From a virus: a stretch of DNA of 40,354 bases. Location: positions 1 to 40,354 of IMG/VR virus record IMGVR_UViG_3300025437_000002. One strand, 5' to 3'. The notes beneath the pieces were generated by a model, which saw nothing but the letters and a program-made list of their open reading frames with translations, was not told where the DNA came from and ran no database searches. Made by a program: the position numbers and the translations under genes. Each line of letters opens with the position of its first letter. The first letter of the stretch is position 1. This document shows positions 21,315 through 29,476 of this stretch, piece by piece.

Positions 21315-21485
21315 ATGCCCGCGAACAATGGCGAGCGACCAAAGCTCGATCTGGTCGATGTCCGGTACCGCAACGGCATCGTTGACCGCGGCATCAAGCC
21401 GTCAGCCCGCCGCTGGACCCTCGATGATCCAGCCTACCCCCCAAACTACGCCTGGGATGTCGTCGACTGGCAGCCCAGCAAATGA
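21315..21485 (+). CDS. Small hypothetical protein (56 residues)
   Basis: MPANNGERPKLDLVDVRYRN then GIVDRGIKPSARRWTLDDPA and YPPNYAWDVVDWQPSK. It starts one base after the helicase stop region and uses aromatic-rich C-terminal codons, with a strand-turn pattern. The frame is uninterrupted and codon use matches its neighbours. Possibly a small regulatory or nucleic-acid-binding protein; unknown. Confidence 0.6.
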   Translation: MPANNGERPKLDLVDVRYRNGIVDRGIKPSARRWTLDDPAYPPNYAWDVVDWQPSK

Positions 21486-21504
21486 ACCCACAGGAGACAA
21501 CACG

Positions 21505-21786
21505 ATGACGGAGATGGGGTGTACGGCTGATTGGCAGCCGATCGAGACGGCGCCGCTCGGCAATGAAACCAACGGCCCATTCTTTGATGTGTGCTGGCAG
21601 GGTGAAACGCATCGTTACCTGCCGGTTCTGCGACGGGAAATGGACTGCTTCAATGATGGCCGCGGTATCAAGCGCGAGCATGGATATCCGTCCATGACGA
21701 CGGTCTTTCTGCGCAAACCGACACACTGGATGCCATCGCCTCGGAACCCCCTCCCCACCCAACAGACAAAGGAGCAGGGGGAATGA
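21505..21786 (+). CDS. DUF551-family protein (second copy)
   Basis: A 93-residue protein with WQPIETAP near residue 10 and PTHWMPSP near the end, the DUF551 signature. ATG at 21505 follows AGGAG. Same length as the minus-strand DUF551-like product at 7838-8119, but the sequences between the motifs differ greatly. Role unknown. It overlaps the next gene as ATGA. Confidence 0.75.
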   Translation: MTEMGCTADWQPIETAPLGNETNGPFFDVCWQGETHRYLPVLRREMDCFNDGRGIKREHGYPSMTTVFLRKPTHWMPSPRNPLPTQQTKEQGE

Positions 21787-22070
21787 GCGGGGCGCCCGAA
21801 TATCCGATCGCGACGCTGATCCAGATGGCAGCCATACCGGTAGACGCTGAACCGCGCTTTCTCGCTGAACTGCCGTCCATCCTTTCTGAGATCCGGCGTC
21901 TGAACGAGATGTCGGCCGCGTTTGAGCAAGTCGGTTTGAAGATCGACCTTGCGGCTGCCGGCGATCCGACATGGACCGACGATGACAAGGGGCTGGCTAC
22001 GATCAGCATGGCGCTCCCTGACGGCGAAAAGATCGTAATTGAGCGCAAGATGCAGGGAGACCCCGCATGA
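21783..22070 (+). CDS. Hypothetical protein
   Basis: A 95-residue acidic protein, MSGAPEYPIATLIQMAAIPVDAEPRFLAELPSILSEIRRL..., helical N-terminal part followed by strands (GLATISMALPDGEKIVIE). It has four-base overlaps with both neighbours. Not recognised. Confidence 0.65.
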   Translation: MSGAPEYPIATLIQMAAIPVDAEPRFLAELPSILSEIRRLNEMSAAFEQVGLKIDLAAAGDPTWTDDDKGLATISMALPDGEKIVIERKMQGDPA

Positions 22071-22609
22071 CGACCCAAGATACGAAGGTCGATTGGGGGG
22101 ATGGGCCGGTTCCGATTGAGCGGCTGGCCGGGCGCATCGTGCCAGTCGAGCCTACAAGCCGCATGATCGGCGAAGGCATGCGTGCTCACATGAGAGCGCT
22201 TTACGACGGCAAGGTGGCTGTGAACCGTGGTATTGAAGATGCCACGAGAGCTGCTGCCGAAATTTGGACGGCCATGGTTCGCGCTGCACCTGATGTATCC
22301 ACCCCCACCGACGAGGTCAGGGAGCGGATGGAGGCGCTGGTGCGGCGGGTCGCAGACGACAAGCATGAAACAGTGCCGGCGTGGTATGTCGATCTTTACG
22401 ACGAAGCCCGCGCCATCGTCGCCCTGCTTGAGCCGGTGGATGAGGATTTGATTGAGGTTCGCCGGATCGTAGCCGAGGGCGTTCGAGGTCCATGGCCTGA
22501 AAAGGATATTGAGCACCTGCTTTCTGGCGAGAGAGATGACAGCCCCAGCATTCAGATTCCACTAGCATGCCTGAAACGCGGCCGCGCTCTTGCGGAGGCG
22601 GGGAAGTGA
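22067..22609 (+). CDS. Hypothetical protein
   Basis: A 180-residue acidic protein. Residues 25-80 contain PTSRMIGEGMRAHMRALYDGK and ATRAAAEIWTAMVRAA, a pattern seen in phage accessory proteins of unknown role that also carry a C-terminal acidic helical tail. A low-complexity middle (VRERMEALVRRVADD) suggests helices. Joined to neighbours by four-base overlaps. Confidence 0.65.
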   Translation: MTTQDTKVDWGDGPVPIERLAGRIVPVEPTSRMIGEGMRAHMRALYDGKVAVNRGIEDATRAAAEIWTAMVRAAPDVSTPTDEVRERMEALVRRVADDKHETVPAWYVDLYDEARAIVALLEPVDEDLIEVRRIVAEGVRGPWPEKDIEHLLSGERDDSPSIQIPLACLKRGRALAEAGK

Positions 22610-22866
22610 GCGGGGTAGAGCATCCAGACGGCAACGTCATTTGGATGGAAGATAAGGCGCTCGGCCGCCTGATGTTTCAGGGCCACATCAGCTTCCAGAA
22701 AGTCGCTCAACTCGATCTGGATGCCTTTGACCGCGCCGTCATCAGCCAGCCGATCAATAGCGCTGCGGACCTGTTCCAGACGCTCGAAATCCTGTTTCGG
22801 CGTGCTGCCGAGCAAGACGGGCAGAACGGCGTAAGTAGCCACTCACACGCCGAAAGGGAGGGGTAG
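22606..22866 (+). CDS. Hypothetical protein
   Basis: An 86-residue protein from GTG at 22606 (overlapping the preceding TGA and following GGAGGCGGGG); a start at 22567 would read through the end of the previous gene. Contains VIWMEDKALGRLMFQGHISF and a helical DLFQTLEILFRRAAEQD. Function unknown. Confidence 0.6.
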   Translation: MSGVEHPDGNVIWMEDKALGRLMFQGHISFQKVAQLDLDAFDRAVISQPINSAADLFQTLEILFRRAAEQDGQNGVSSHSHAEREG

Positions 22867-22867
22867 G

Positions 22868-23152
22868 ATGCCGAGGCCAACGCTTCCGGTACCAGACGAC
22901 TTCGCGATGTATGCGAGCGTCGAGGGCAACCTCAAATTGCGCAAGCGCTTCAACGTCGGGGGGGCTACGATAGAGCGCTGGCGTGCTATCATCGGGGCAC
23001 GGTACAATCGCCCGGCTATGCCTAAATCGATCAAGATTGCTGCTAAGAAGCGCATCCGCGCGCGATGGCAGGCACAGGAGCGCATAGAGGACCTGGACGA
23101 CGGTTTTGACCTTGGCTTCTGCGTCCGTAGCGGCGGATATGGAGATTGGTGA
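22868..23152 (+). CDS. Small putative DNA-binding protein before the terminase genes
   Basis: A 94-residue protein with an HTH-like pattern at about residues 13-42 (FAMYASVEGNLKLRKRFNVGGATIERWRAIIG) and a basic helix (MPKSIKIAAKKRIRARWQ). GGGAGGGG lies just upstream of the ATG. It directly precedes the small terminase and might help recognise the packaging site or regulate late genes. One copy of the GACAAT...GCTATGCCT motif lies inside it (23003-23023). Confidence 0.55.
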   Translation: MPRPTLPVPDDFAMYASVEGNLKLRKRFNVGGATIERWRAIIGARYNRPAMPKSIKIAAKKRIRARWQAQERIEDLDDGFDLGFCVRSGGYGDW

Positions 23153-23541
23153 TGGGTGCCGATAATACGGCACGGGAACGGCTCGCAGAGGTTGGGGCCG
23201 CAACACGCTTCGGACCCGGTAATCCCGGTCGCCCCAAAGGGGCCCGCAACAAGCTGGGTGAGGCGTTCATCGAAGCGCTGCACGACGACTTCAACCAGTA
23301 TGGGGTCGAGGCTATTCAAAAGACCCGCACTGAGAAGCCCGATCAGTACCTGAAGGTCATCGCATCTCTGCTGCCAAAGGACGTGAACCTGAACATCACC
23401 GACGACACTAGTGAGATGAGCGATGACGAGCTTGCCGAGCGGATCCAGCGCCTCACAGCGACAGTTGCTCCTTTCCTCGATCGCAGAGCTGGAAGCGCTG
23501 AGGAAACAGCTAGCGAGGCGTCGGCTTCTCGCGTTCACTGA
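23152..23541 (+). CDS. Putative terminase small subunit (DUF5681-like N-terminus)
   Basis: A 129-residue protein with the N-terminal motif RFGPGNPGRPKGARNKL, typical of DUF5681 proteins encoded just before phage large terminases. The middle is helical (LGEAFIEALHDDFNQYG and QYLKVIASLLP) and the C-terminus acidic. Position directly before the large subunit supports recognition of the packaging start site. ATG at 23152 overlaps the previous stop (TGATG). Its last 119 bases overlap the large terminase gene in another frame. Confidence 0.72.
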   Translation: MGADNTARERLAEVGAATRFGPGNPGRPKGARNKLGEAFIEALHDDFNQYGVEAIQKTRTEKPDQYLKVIASLLPKDVNLNITDDTSEMSDDELAERIQRLTATVAPFLDRRAGSAEETASEASASRVH

Positions 23542-24877
23542 GTACACGAACCCGGTCTATACACCCGCCGGCCATCACCAGCGCATTGCCGAAAAGCTCG
23601 AGGCGGTAGAGCGTGGCGAGATAGACCGGCTGATGATCTTCATGCCGCCGCGGCATGGCAAGTCAGAGCTAGCCTCGAAGCGCTTTCCTGCATGGTGCCT
23701 TGGCCGCAATCCCAAGCGGCAGATCATCGCAGCGAGCTACAACAGCGACCTAGCATCTGACTTTGGTCGCAACGTGCGCAACATCGTGGCAGCGCCTGAG
23801 TTCGGGCAGGCCTTCAGCGGGGTTAGCCTTGCGCCTGACAGCCAAGCCGCCAACCGCATGAATACCAACAAGGGCGGTACCTATGTGGCTGCAGGCGTTG
23901 GCACGGCGGTCACTGGGCGCGGCGCTGACATCGCCCTGATTGATGACCCGTTCAAGGATCGCGAGGAAGCGGACAGCGAACGGAGACGCGAGCTTGTGTG
24001 GGACTGGTATCGCTCCACGCTGTACACGCGCTTGATGCCTGGCGGTGCCGTAGTGCTGATCCAGACGCGGTGGCATGAGGACGATCTTGCCGGCCGGTTG
24101 CTCGAGCTTGAGCGGAATCAGTGGGATGTGCTGGAGCTTCCCGCTATCGACAGCGCGGGTAGGGCCCTGTGGCCTGAGTGGTACGACGTGCCCGCCCTCA
24201 CCCGCATCAAGGATACGATCGGGCAGCGTGAATGGTCCGCGCTCTATCAGCAGCAGCCGCAGCCGGACGAGGGCACGTACTTCAAGCGCGAGTGGTTCAA
24301 GGAATGGGATGCGCTGCCCCCGCTGAACTACTACGGCACCAGCGACTATGCGGTGACCGATGGCGCGGGCGACTACACCGTGCACCGCATCTGGGGCGTG
24401 GACCAAGACGGCACGATCTACCGCGTTGATGGATGGCGCGGACAATCGACTTCGGACGTGTGGATTGAGCGCAAGCTGGACCTGATGGCCAAGTGGAAGC
24501 CGCTCGCATGGTTCGGTGAGGCTGGCGTGATCCAGAAGGCGATTGAGCCCATGCTGCGCCGTCGCATGATCGAACGCGCCGTGTTCTGCCGCCTCGAATG
24601 GATGGCAAGCATCAGCGACAAGCCGACACGCGCCCGCGGCTTTCAGGCTCGCGCAGCAATGGGAAGGGTGCGCCTTGAACCCGGCGCCGACATCAGCGAG
24701 CACCTCATGTTTCCCGCTGGTAAGCATGATGACGACGTGGATAATTCATCCCTGATTGGCCGGGCACTGGATGAGATGCACCCGGCGATCGTACGCAGCC
24801 CTGCGCCACAGCGAGATCCGCAACCCGGTGACTACCGGCCTCGCAAGCCTCAAAACACAGCTTCAGCATGGGGCTAA
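23423..24877 (+). CDS. Terminase large subunit
   Basis: A 484-residue DNA-packaging motor. ATPase Walker A is PPRHGKSE at residues 75-82 and Walker B ALIDDP at 171-176, with coupling motif VVLIQTRWHEDD. The nuclease domain begins near YYGTSDYAVTDGAGDY (about 307-322), with further acidic residues around DDDVDNSS near the C-terminus. Length and order are normal for the family. It cuts and pumps DNA, most likely by headful packaging as in P22. The start overlaps the small subunit by 119 bases. Confidence 0.95.
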   Translation: MTSLPSGSSASQRQLLLSSIAELEALRKQLARRRLLAFTEYTNPVYTPAGHHQRIAEKLEAVERGEIDRLMIFMPPRHGKSELASKRFPAWCLGRNPKRQIIAASYNSDLASDFGRNVRNIVAAPEFGQAFSGVSLAPDSQAANRMNTNKGGTYVAAGVGTAVTGRGADIALIDDPFKDREEADSERRRELVWDWYRSTLYTRLMPGGAVVLIQTRWHEDDLAGRLLELERNQWDVLELPAIDSAGRALWPEWYDVPALTRIKDTIGQREWSALYQQQPQPDEGTYFKREWFKEWDALPPLNYYGTSDYAVTDGAGDYTVHRIWGVDQDGTIYRVDGWRGQSTSDVWIERKLDLMAKWKPLAWFGEAGVIQKAIEPMLRRRMIERAVFCRLEWMASISDKPTRARGFQARAAMGRVRLEPGADISEHLMFPAGKHDDDVDNSSLIGRALDEMHPAIVRSPAPQRDPQPGDYRPRKPQNTASAWG

Positions 24878-24881
24878 AGTT

Positions 24882-24982
24882 TGTCCGAGAAGAACGGTTA
24901 TCGGACACAAGTGGGCCTAGATTGCAGCGTTGACGTATCCGACAATTCTCGTCGCTATGCCTGAACGCTTGGAAGACGAGAA
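24882..24982 (+). promoter_or_regulatory. Two hairpins at the portal gene start
   Basis: TGTCCGA (24882-24888) pairs with TCGGACA (24901-24907) across a 12-base loop; no T-run follows. A second perfect 8-bp stem, TTCTCGTC (24946-24953) with GACGAGAA (24975-24982), places the portal ATG (24957) in its loop, together with GCTATGCCT. These could attenuate transcription or control portal translation. Confidence 0.4.
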
Positions 24983-26927
24983 CCGCGACGGTATCGCCCT
25001 TACTGGCGAGACGCAGACGCTGCCCGAATACATCAAGGGCGAGCCGCCCCGGATCGAGGAGTTGCGGCGCAGGGCGGAGGAAGCGCGATCGGATCCCAAG
25101 GCTCGCCGGTCCAAGTCGAAGAAAGCGCGCCAGTATTACGACGGCCCAGGACAGCTAACGAGCGAGGTGCGCGAGACGCTGCGCCTGCGTGCCCAGCCGG
25201 CGATCTATACCAACCGTGTCCGCCCAGCCGTCAACGGCATCCTTGGTGTTCTCGAGCAGGGGCGCAGCGATCCGCAGGCCTATCCGCGTAACCCTGATGA
25301 CCAGAACGCGGCCGACGTGGTTACCAAGGTGCTGCGGTTCATCGCGGACAAGTGCGACTTCAACGACATCAAGCTCAGCGTCGGGGAGAACCATTTCATC
25401 GAGGGCACGGGTGCGTGTATCGTGGAGATGGACGGGGACGATATCTGCCCGACCCAGATCCGCTGGGAAGAGTTCTATTACGACCCGTACAGCCGGCGAC
25501 ATGATTACCAGGACGCGCGGTACATGGGAATAGCCAAATGGGTTGATGCAGACATGGTGCGTGGCCGCTGGGCGGAACGACTGGCGCAGATCGGGGACCC
25601 GATGCACCCGTCCGGCGAAACCATGTTCTCCGAGACGTTCGAAGACCGTGGCGACAACGGCATGGGGTGGATCAACACCAAGCGCCGTCGCGTCCTGCTG
25701 TGCGAAGAATATGCCCTCGATAAGGAGGGCTGGAAGCGCATCATGTACATTGCGTCGGGCGTGCTGGAATATGGACCCTCGCCTTACCTTGACGAGAAGG
25801 GGCGCCCGTCAAACCCCATCGAGGCAACGAGCTGCTACATCGACCTGGATAATGGCCGGTACGGCATCGTTGACGACATGATGCCCATCCAGGACGAGAT
25901 CAACGCGTCCCGTTCGCGCTCGCTGCACCTGATGAACTCGCGGCAGGTCCAGTATGACCCGAAGTCCGGAGGCAATCCCGTCGACAGCGATGTTGCCCGC
26001 ATGGAAGCCGCGAAGGCGGATGGCGTGCTGCCGCTTGGCTGGACGATCATACCGACCAATGACCTGACGCAGGCCAACATGGTCCGCAATCAGGAGGCGA
26101 AAGCCGAGATTGAGCGCATGGGGCCGACGCCGGCCGTGCTGGGCCGGAATGAGGCTGGGTCGCAGTCAGGGCGGGCACGTCTCGTATCGCAACAGGCAGG
26201 GCTTACCGAACTTGCCCGTCCGATCGGACGGCTGAACAACTGGGAACTTCGCGTCTATCGCCAGATGTGGGCACGCGCTCGCCAGTTCTGGACGGACGAG
26301 ATGTTCATCCGCATCAGCGATGACGTTCGCGCGCCGGAGTGGCTGAAGGTCAATGAGCCGCAGATGGGCATGGTCATGCAACCGCAGCCCATGGCGGGAC
26401 CTGATGGGCAACCGATGGTCGATCCGTCGACGGGTCAGCCGGCAATGCAAATGGTGCCCAGTGTCGGTATCGTCGGTTACAACAACCGACTGGCGGAGAT
26501 GGATGTCGATATCATCCTTGACACCGTCCAGGACACGGCAACGCTGGCGCAGGAGGTATGGGCCGAGCTGGTGCAGCTAGTCGGTCAGGCTGGCGGCCTC
26601 GAGGCGGTCTATAGCCCTGCGTTCGAGCTGATGATTGAAGCGTCGCCATTGGCGGACAAGACGCGGGTGATCGAACTCATCAAGAAGGGCCGCGACGAGC
26701 AGCAGCAGAATCAGGTCGCAGCATTGACGCAACAGGTCCAGTCGCTGACCGAGCAGCTACAGGCCAAGCAGCAGAAGGATGCCGCAGTCGTACAGGCCGA
26801 TGTCGTGCATCGGACGGCACAGGCAACCCTTGCCAACACCAAAGCCAATCAGATCGCGGTGGAGACCGAAAAATCCGCGCTTGATGCCCTGCTGCCCAAT
26901 CATCTGCAGAAAGAAGACGCTGACTAG
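24957..26927 (+). CDS. Portal protein (P22 gp1-like)
   Basis: A 656-residue protein that forms the dodecameric ring through which DNA enters the capsid. It has a helical N-terminus (PRIEELRRRAEEARSDPKARRSK), the conserved GTGACIVEMDG, EEFYYDP and RRVLLCEEY segments of P22-type portals, and a Gln-rich coiled-coil C-terminus (QQQNQVAALTQQVQSLTEQLQAK), as in the P22 barrel. ATG at 24957 is used; TTG at 24930 would add nine residues. Neither has a good ribosome-binding site. It follows terminase and precedes scaffold and coat. Confidence 0.9.
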   Translation: MPERLEDENRDGIALTGETQTLPEYIKGEPPRIEELRRRAEEARSDPKARRSKSKKARQYYDGPGQLTSEVRETLRLRAQPAIYTNRVRPAVNGILGVLEQGRSDPQAYPRNPDDQNAADVVTKVLRFIADKCDFNDIKLSVGENHFIEGTGACIVEMDGDDICPTQIRWEEFYYDPYSRRHDYQDARYMGIAKWVDADMVRGRWAERLAQIGDPMHPSGETMFSETFEDRGDNGMGWINTKRRRVLLCEEYALDKEGWKRIMYIASGVLEYGPSPYLDEKGRPSNPIEATSCYIDLDNGRYGIVDDMMPIQDEINASRSRSLHLMNSRQVQYDPKSGGNPVDSDVARMEAAKADGVLPLGWTIIPTNDLTQANMVRNQEAKAEIERMGPTPAVLGRNEAGSQSGRARLVSQQAGLTELARPIGRLNNWELRVYRQMWARARQFWTDEMFIRISDDVRAPEWLKVNEPQMGMVMQPQPMAGPDGQPMVDPSTGQPAMQMVPSVGIVGYNNRLAEMDVDIILDTVQDTATLAQEVWAELVQLVGQAGGLEAVYSPAFELMIEASPLADKTRVIELIKKGRDEQQQNQVAALTQQVQSLTEQLQAKQQKDAAVVQADVVHRTAQATLANTKANQIAVETEKSALDALLPNHLQKEDAD

Positions 26928-26943
26928 CGCTTGACCCCTATTC

Positions 26944-27000
26944 CCCCCGCTCCGGACAATAGTCGCGTCGCTATGCCTAATTGCGACGTTCGAGCGGGGG
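26944..27000 (+). promoter_or_regulatory. Two-tier RNA hairpin between portal and scaffold
   Basis: The outer stem CCCCCGCTC (26944-26952) pairs with GAGCGGGGG (26992-27000); the inner stem CGTCGC (26966-26971) pairs with GCGACG (26983-26988), leaving the 11-base loop TATGCCTAATT. It lies in a 151-base gap between portal and scaffold genes. It could act as a processing, termination or protein-binding site. No T-run follows. Confidence 0.5.
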
Positions 27001-27078
27001 AACTCGAAAACTCCTCCCATGCCGCCGGTGTACGGGCGCTGCGTCAGTGGCCGACGATACAGGCCGGGAGGAGTCGAG

Positions 27079-27846
27079 ATGACGGATCAGGACTTTCTTG
27101 GCGGGATCATTGCAGACGAAGAGCCGGTGTTCGCCGATGCTCTGGAGGCTGCGCCTGCTGAGACTGAGGTTCAGGCACCGGAAGCCCCGGTAGAGCCCGA
27201 GCCGACACCCGAGCCCGTTTCCACGCCGGAGCCCGAAGCCGAAGCGCCCAAGGAAGAGCCTCGCACTGTACCGCTGGCGACGTTCCTGGATCAGCGCGAC
27301 GAACTTCGCGAGCTAAAGCGGCAAAAGGAACAGTGGGAAGCGCAGCAGCGCCAGCCCCAGCAGCGGATCGACCCCTTCGATGATCCGGAAGGGTTTGCGG
27401 CTCAACAGCAACAGATGATTGAGCAGCGCCTGACGCAAGAGCGGTTCGCCTTGAGCGATCGTTTCGCGCGGAAGGAGCATGGCGCAGAAGCCGTGGATGC
27501 AGCGGTGGCGTGGGCGCAGCAGCGTGCCGGCCAAGATCCGTCGTTTGCCATGAGCTACATGCGCGAGGCCGACCCTGTCGACTGGATCGTCCAGCAGCAC
27601 AAGCGCGACGCGCTGCTGTCGGACATTGGGGGCAATGTGGACGATTGGTTCGCCCGCGAAGCCGCCAAGCGAGGATATGCAGCGATTAGCGCGCCCGTTG
27701 AGGCGGCCCCCGTGGCCGCTCCTGTTCAACCGGCGACGAAGCCCACCCCTCCCCCGCGATCCATTGCGTCCGAACGCGCACCAGCGCCGGCCGTGACCCC
27801 GCAGGGCGACAAGGACGGCTTTTTCGCTTCCATTCTCGGGAAGTAA
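27079..27846 (+). CDS. Scaffolding protein
   Basis: A 255-residue acidic, Gln-rich protein with a Pro/Glu/Ala-rich N-terminal third (EPEPTPEPVSTPEPEAEAP), a helical middle (QRDELRELKRQKEQWEAQQRQPQQ; MIEQRLTQERFALSDRFAR) and a C-terminal basic/proline section ending GFFASILGK. It lies between portal and coat, the invariable place of P22-type scaffolding protein, which directs coat assembly and then leaves. ATG at 27079 has GGGAGGAG upstream; a longer frame is unsupported. Confidence 0.85.
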   Translation: MTDQDFLGGIIADEEPVFADALEAAPAETEVQAPEAPVEPEPTPEPVSTPEPEAEAPKEEPRTVPLATFLDQRDELRELKRQKEQWEAQQRQPQQRIDPFDDPEGFAAQQQQMIEQRLTQERFALSDRFARKEHGAEAVDAAVAWAQQRAGQDPSFAMSYMREADPVDWIVQQHKRDALLSDIGGNVDDWFAREAAKRGYAAISAPVEAAPVAAPVQPATKPTPPPRSIASERAPAPAVTPQGDKDGFFASILGK

Positions 27847-27849
27847 GAA

Positions 27850-29019
27850 ATGGCAGAAGTTCAGCTTGCATCGGCGCTGGAGCGTCAGGAGTGGGCCACC
27901 AAGCTCACTTACGAATATGTCCGTGAGTCCGGCCTGAAGCCGTACATGGGCACCGAAGACACCTCGATCATCCGTCTCGACTACACGCTGGTTTCGCAGG
28001 CCGGCGACACGATCAACTTTCCGCTCGCGCAGCGTATCCAGGGTCGCGGTGTCCGCGGTTCGGAAACCCTGAAGGGCAACGAAGTCGATCTGGGCCTGGC
28101 GAACACCAAGGTCACGGTGAACTGGATCCGTCAGGGCGTGAAGCTCCCCAAGTCGACCACGTTCCGCACCGCGATCGATATGTGGAACGCCTCCAAGACG
28201 CAGCTGCGCCTCTGGTCGTCGGAACTTCTCCGCGACGAAACGCTGCTTGCCATGGGCTCGGTGATCGTCCCCGGCACTGTCGACGTAAAGGGTCTCCCCG
28301 GCACGGACTCGCAGGTGCTTTATAGCCTGTCGACTGCCTCGCAGCGCAACACGTACCTCGCCAACAACAGCGACCGTATCGTGATGGGCAATGCCCGTTC
28401 GAACATCTCGAGCGGCAACTGGGCGACCTCGCTGGGCAACGTCAACACGTCGTCGGGTCAGTCGTCGGCAGCGCACGTTCGCCTGCTGAAGACCATCGCC
28501 AAGACGGCGGGCTCGAGCGTCCCGACCGGCAGCACCACCGGCTTCACGACCAACATCCGTCCGTTCAAGTCGGACATGACGGCGGGTCGTGAGTGGTTCG
28601 TCTATTTCGTCGGCAGCCGCGAGTTCTCGGTCCTGTCGCAGGATCCGACGATCGTCAACATCAACACGTCCTCGCGTCCGCGTGAGGCTGGCGGTGTCGA
28701 TAGCAACCCGCTCTTCCAGGACGGGGACCTGATGTACCTGGGCGTCGTGATCCGCGAAGTGCCGGAGATCGACAACTTCTTCGTGCTGCCGGGCGCTGGC
28801 GGTTCGGGTGCGGACCTCGCGATGGGCTTCTTCTGCGGTCAGTCGGCCATCTGCGTCGGCTACGGCCAGCGTACGCAGGTCCGTGAGGACATGCAGGAGG
28901 ACTATCAGTTCCGCCCGGGCATGGCCGTCGAAGAACTCCGCGGCATCGCCAAGACCAGCTTCGGTGGTGCGCAGTACGGCATGGTCACCTCGATCACCGC
29001 CGTCCCGGCCCTCGTCTAA
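27850..29019 (+). CDS. Major capsid (coat) protein
   Basis: A 389-residue protein following scaffold by three bases. Strand-rich with evenly distributed Gly, Asn and Thr. The first 140 residues contain LKPYMGTEDTSIIRLDYTLVSQAGDTINFPLAQRIQGRGV, the region conserved in coat proteins of this group, and the C-terminal part contains FQDGDLMYLGVVIREV. Codon use is strongly biased to C/G third positions, as expected for the most abundant product. It forms the icosahedral shell. Confidence 0.92.
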   Translation: MAEVQLASALERQEWATKLTYEYVRESGLKPYMGTEDTSIIRLDYTLVSQAGDTINFPLAQRIQGRGVRGSETLKGNEVDLGLANTKVTVNWIRQGVKLPKSTTFRTAIDMWNASKTQLRLWSSELLRDETLLAMGSVIVPGTVDVKGLPGTDSQVLYSLSTASQRNTYLANNSDRIVMGNARSNISSGNWATSLGNVNTSSGQSSAAHVRLLKTIAKTAGSSVPTGSTTGFTTNIRPFKSDMTAGREWFVYFVGSREFSVLSQDPTIVNINTSSRPREAGGVDSNPLFQDGDLMYLGVVIREVPEIDNFFVLPGAGGSGADLAMGFFCGQSAICVGYGQRTQVREDMQEDYQFRPGMAVEELRGIAKTSFGGAQYGMVTSITAVPALV

Positions 29020-29031
29020 GGAGCATCAGAC

Positions 29032-29466
29032 ATGGCACAGTACAACAGCCTTCAGATGACCCCGCCGCGCTATCCGGTGTCGGGTCCGCTCGGTGCGGGG
29101 CGCACGCTGCAGAACTCGCGTGGTATTTTCAATCTCGGCACGCAGTCCACGGGCGCCATCAACTCCGGCGACACGGTCTTGATGTTCAAGGTGCATCGCA
29201 ACTTCCTGGTCCGCTCCGGCGCCTTGAAGTGGGATGCTCTGGGAACGGGCGTCACCCTGTCGCTGGGCGATGCCGCCAACCCGACCCGCTATTTCAACGC
29301 GGTGTCGGCGGCAACGGCCGGCAGCACGACGGCCATCGCGGACACCGGTCGCGACTACAACAACACCGCGCTCACCACGATCATCCTGACCATCGGCGGC
29401 GGCACGACCAACGCCACTGGCCAGATCTTGGCTGAGCTGACCGGCGTCATCGAAAACCCCGCGTAA
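29032..29466 (+). CDS. Capsid-associated (decoration or minor head) protein
   Basis: A 144-residue protein rich in Gly, Thr and Ala strands (GTGVTLSLGDAANPTRYFNAVSAATAGSTTAIAD), directly after coat with AAGGAG before the ATG. Highly biased codons like coat indicate abundant expression. It may bind the outside of the capsid; no specific family is certain. Confidence 0.65.
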   Translation: MAQYNSLQMTPPRYPVSGPLGAGRTLQNSRGIFNLGTQSTGAINSGDTVLMFKVHRNFLVRSGALKWDALGTGVTLSLGDAANPTRYFNAVSAATAGSTTAIADTGRDYNNTALTTIILTIGGGTTNATGQILAELTGVIENPA

Positions 29467-29476
29467 GGAGGCCAAT

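Noticed and set aside
27313-28476. 387-residue minus-strand frame opposite scaffold and coat
   Set aside because: Arg/Gly-rich shadow caused by strong third-position GC bias of the coat gene.
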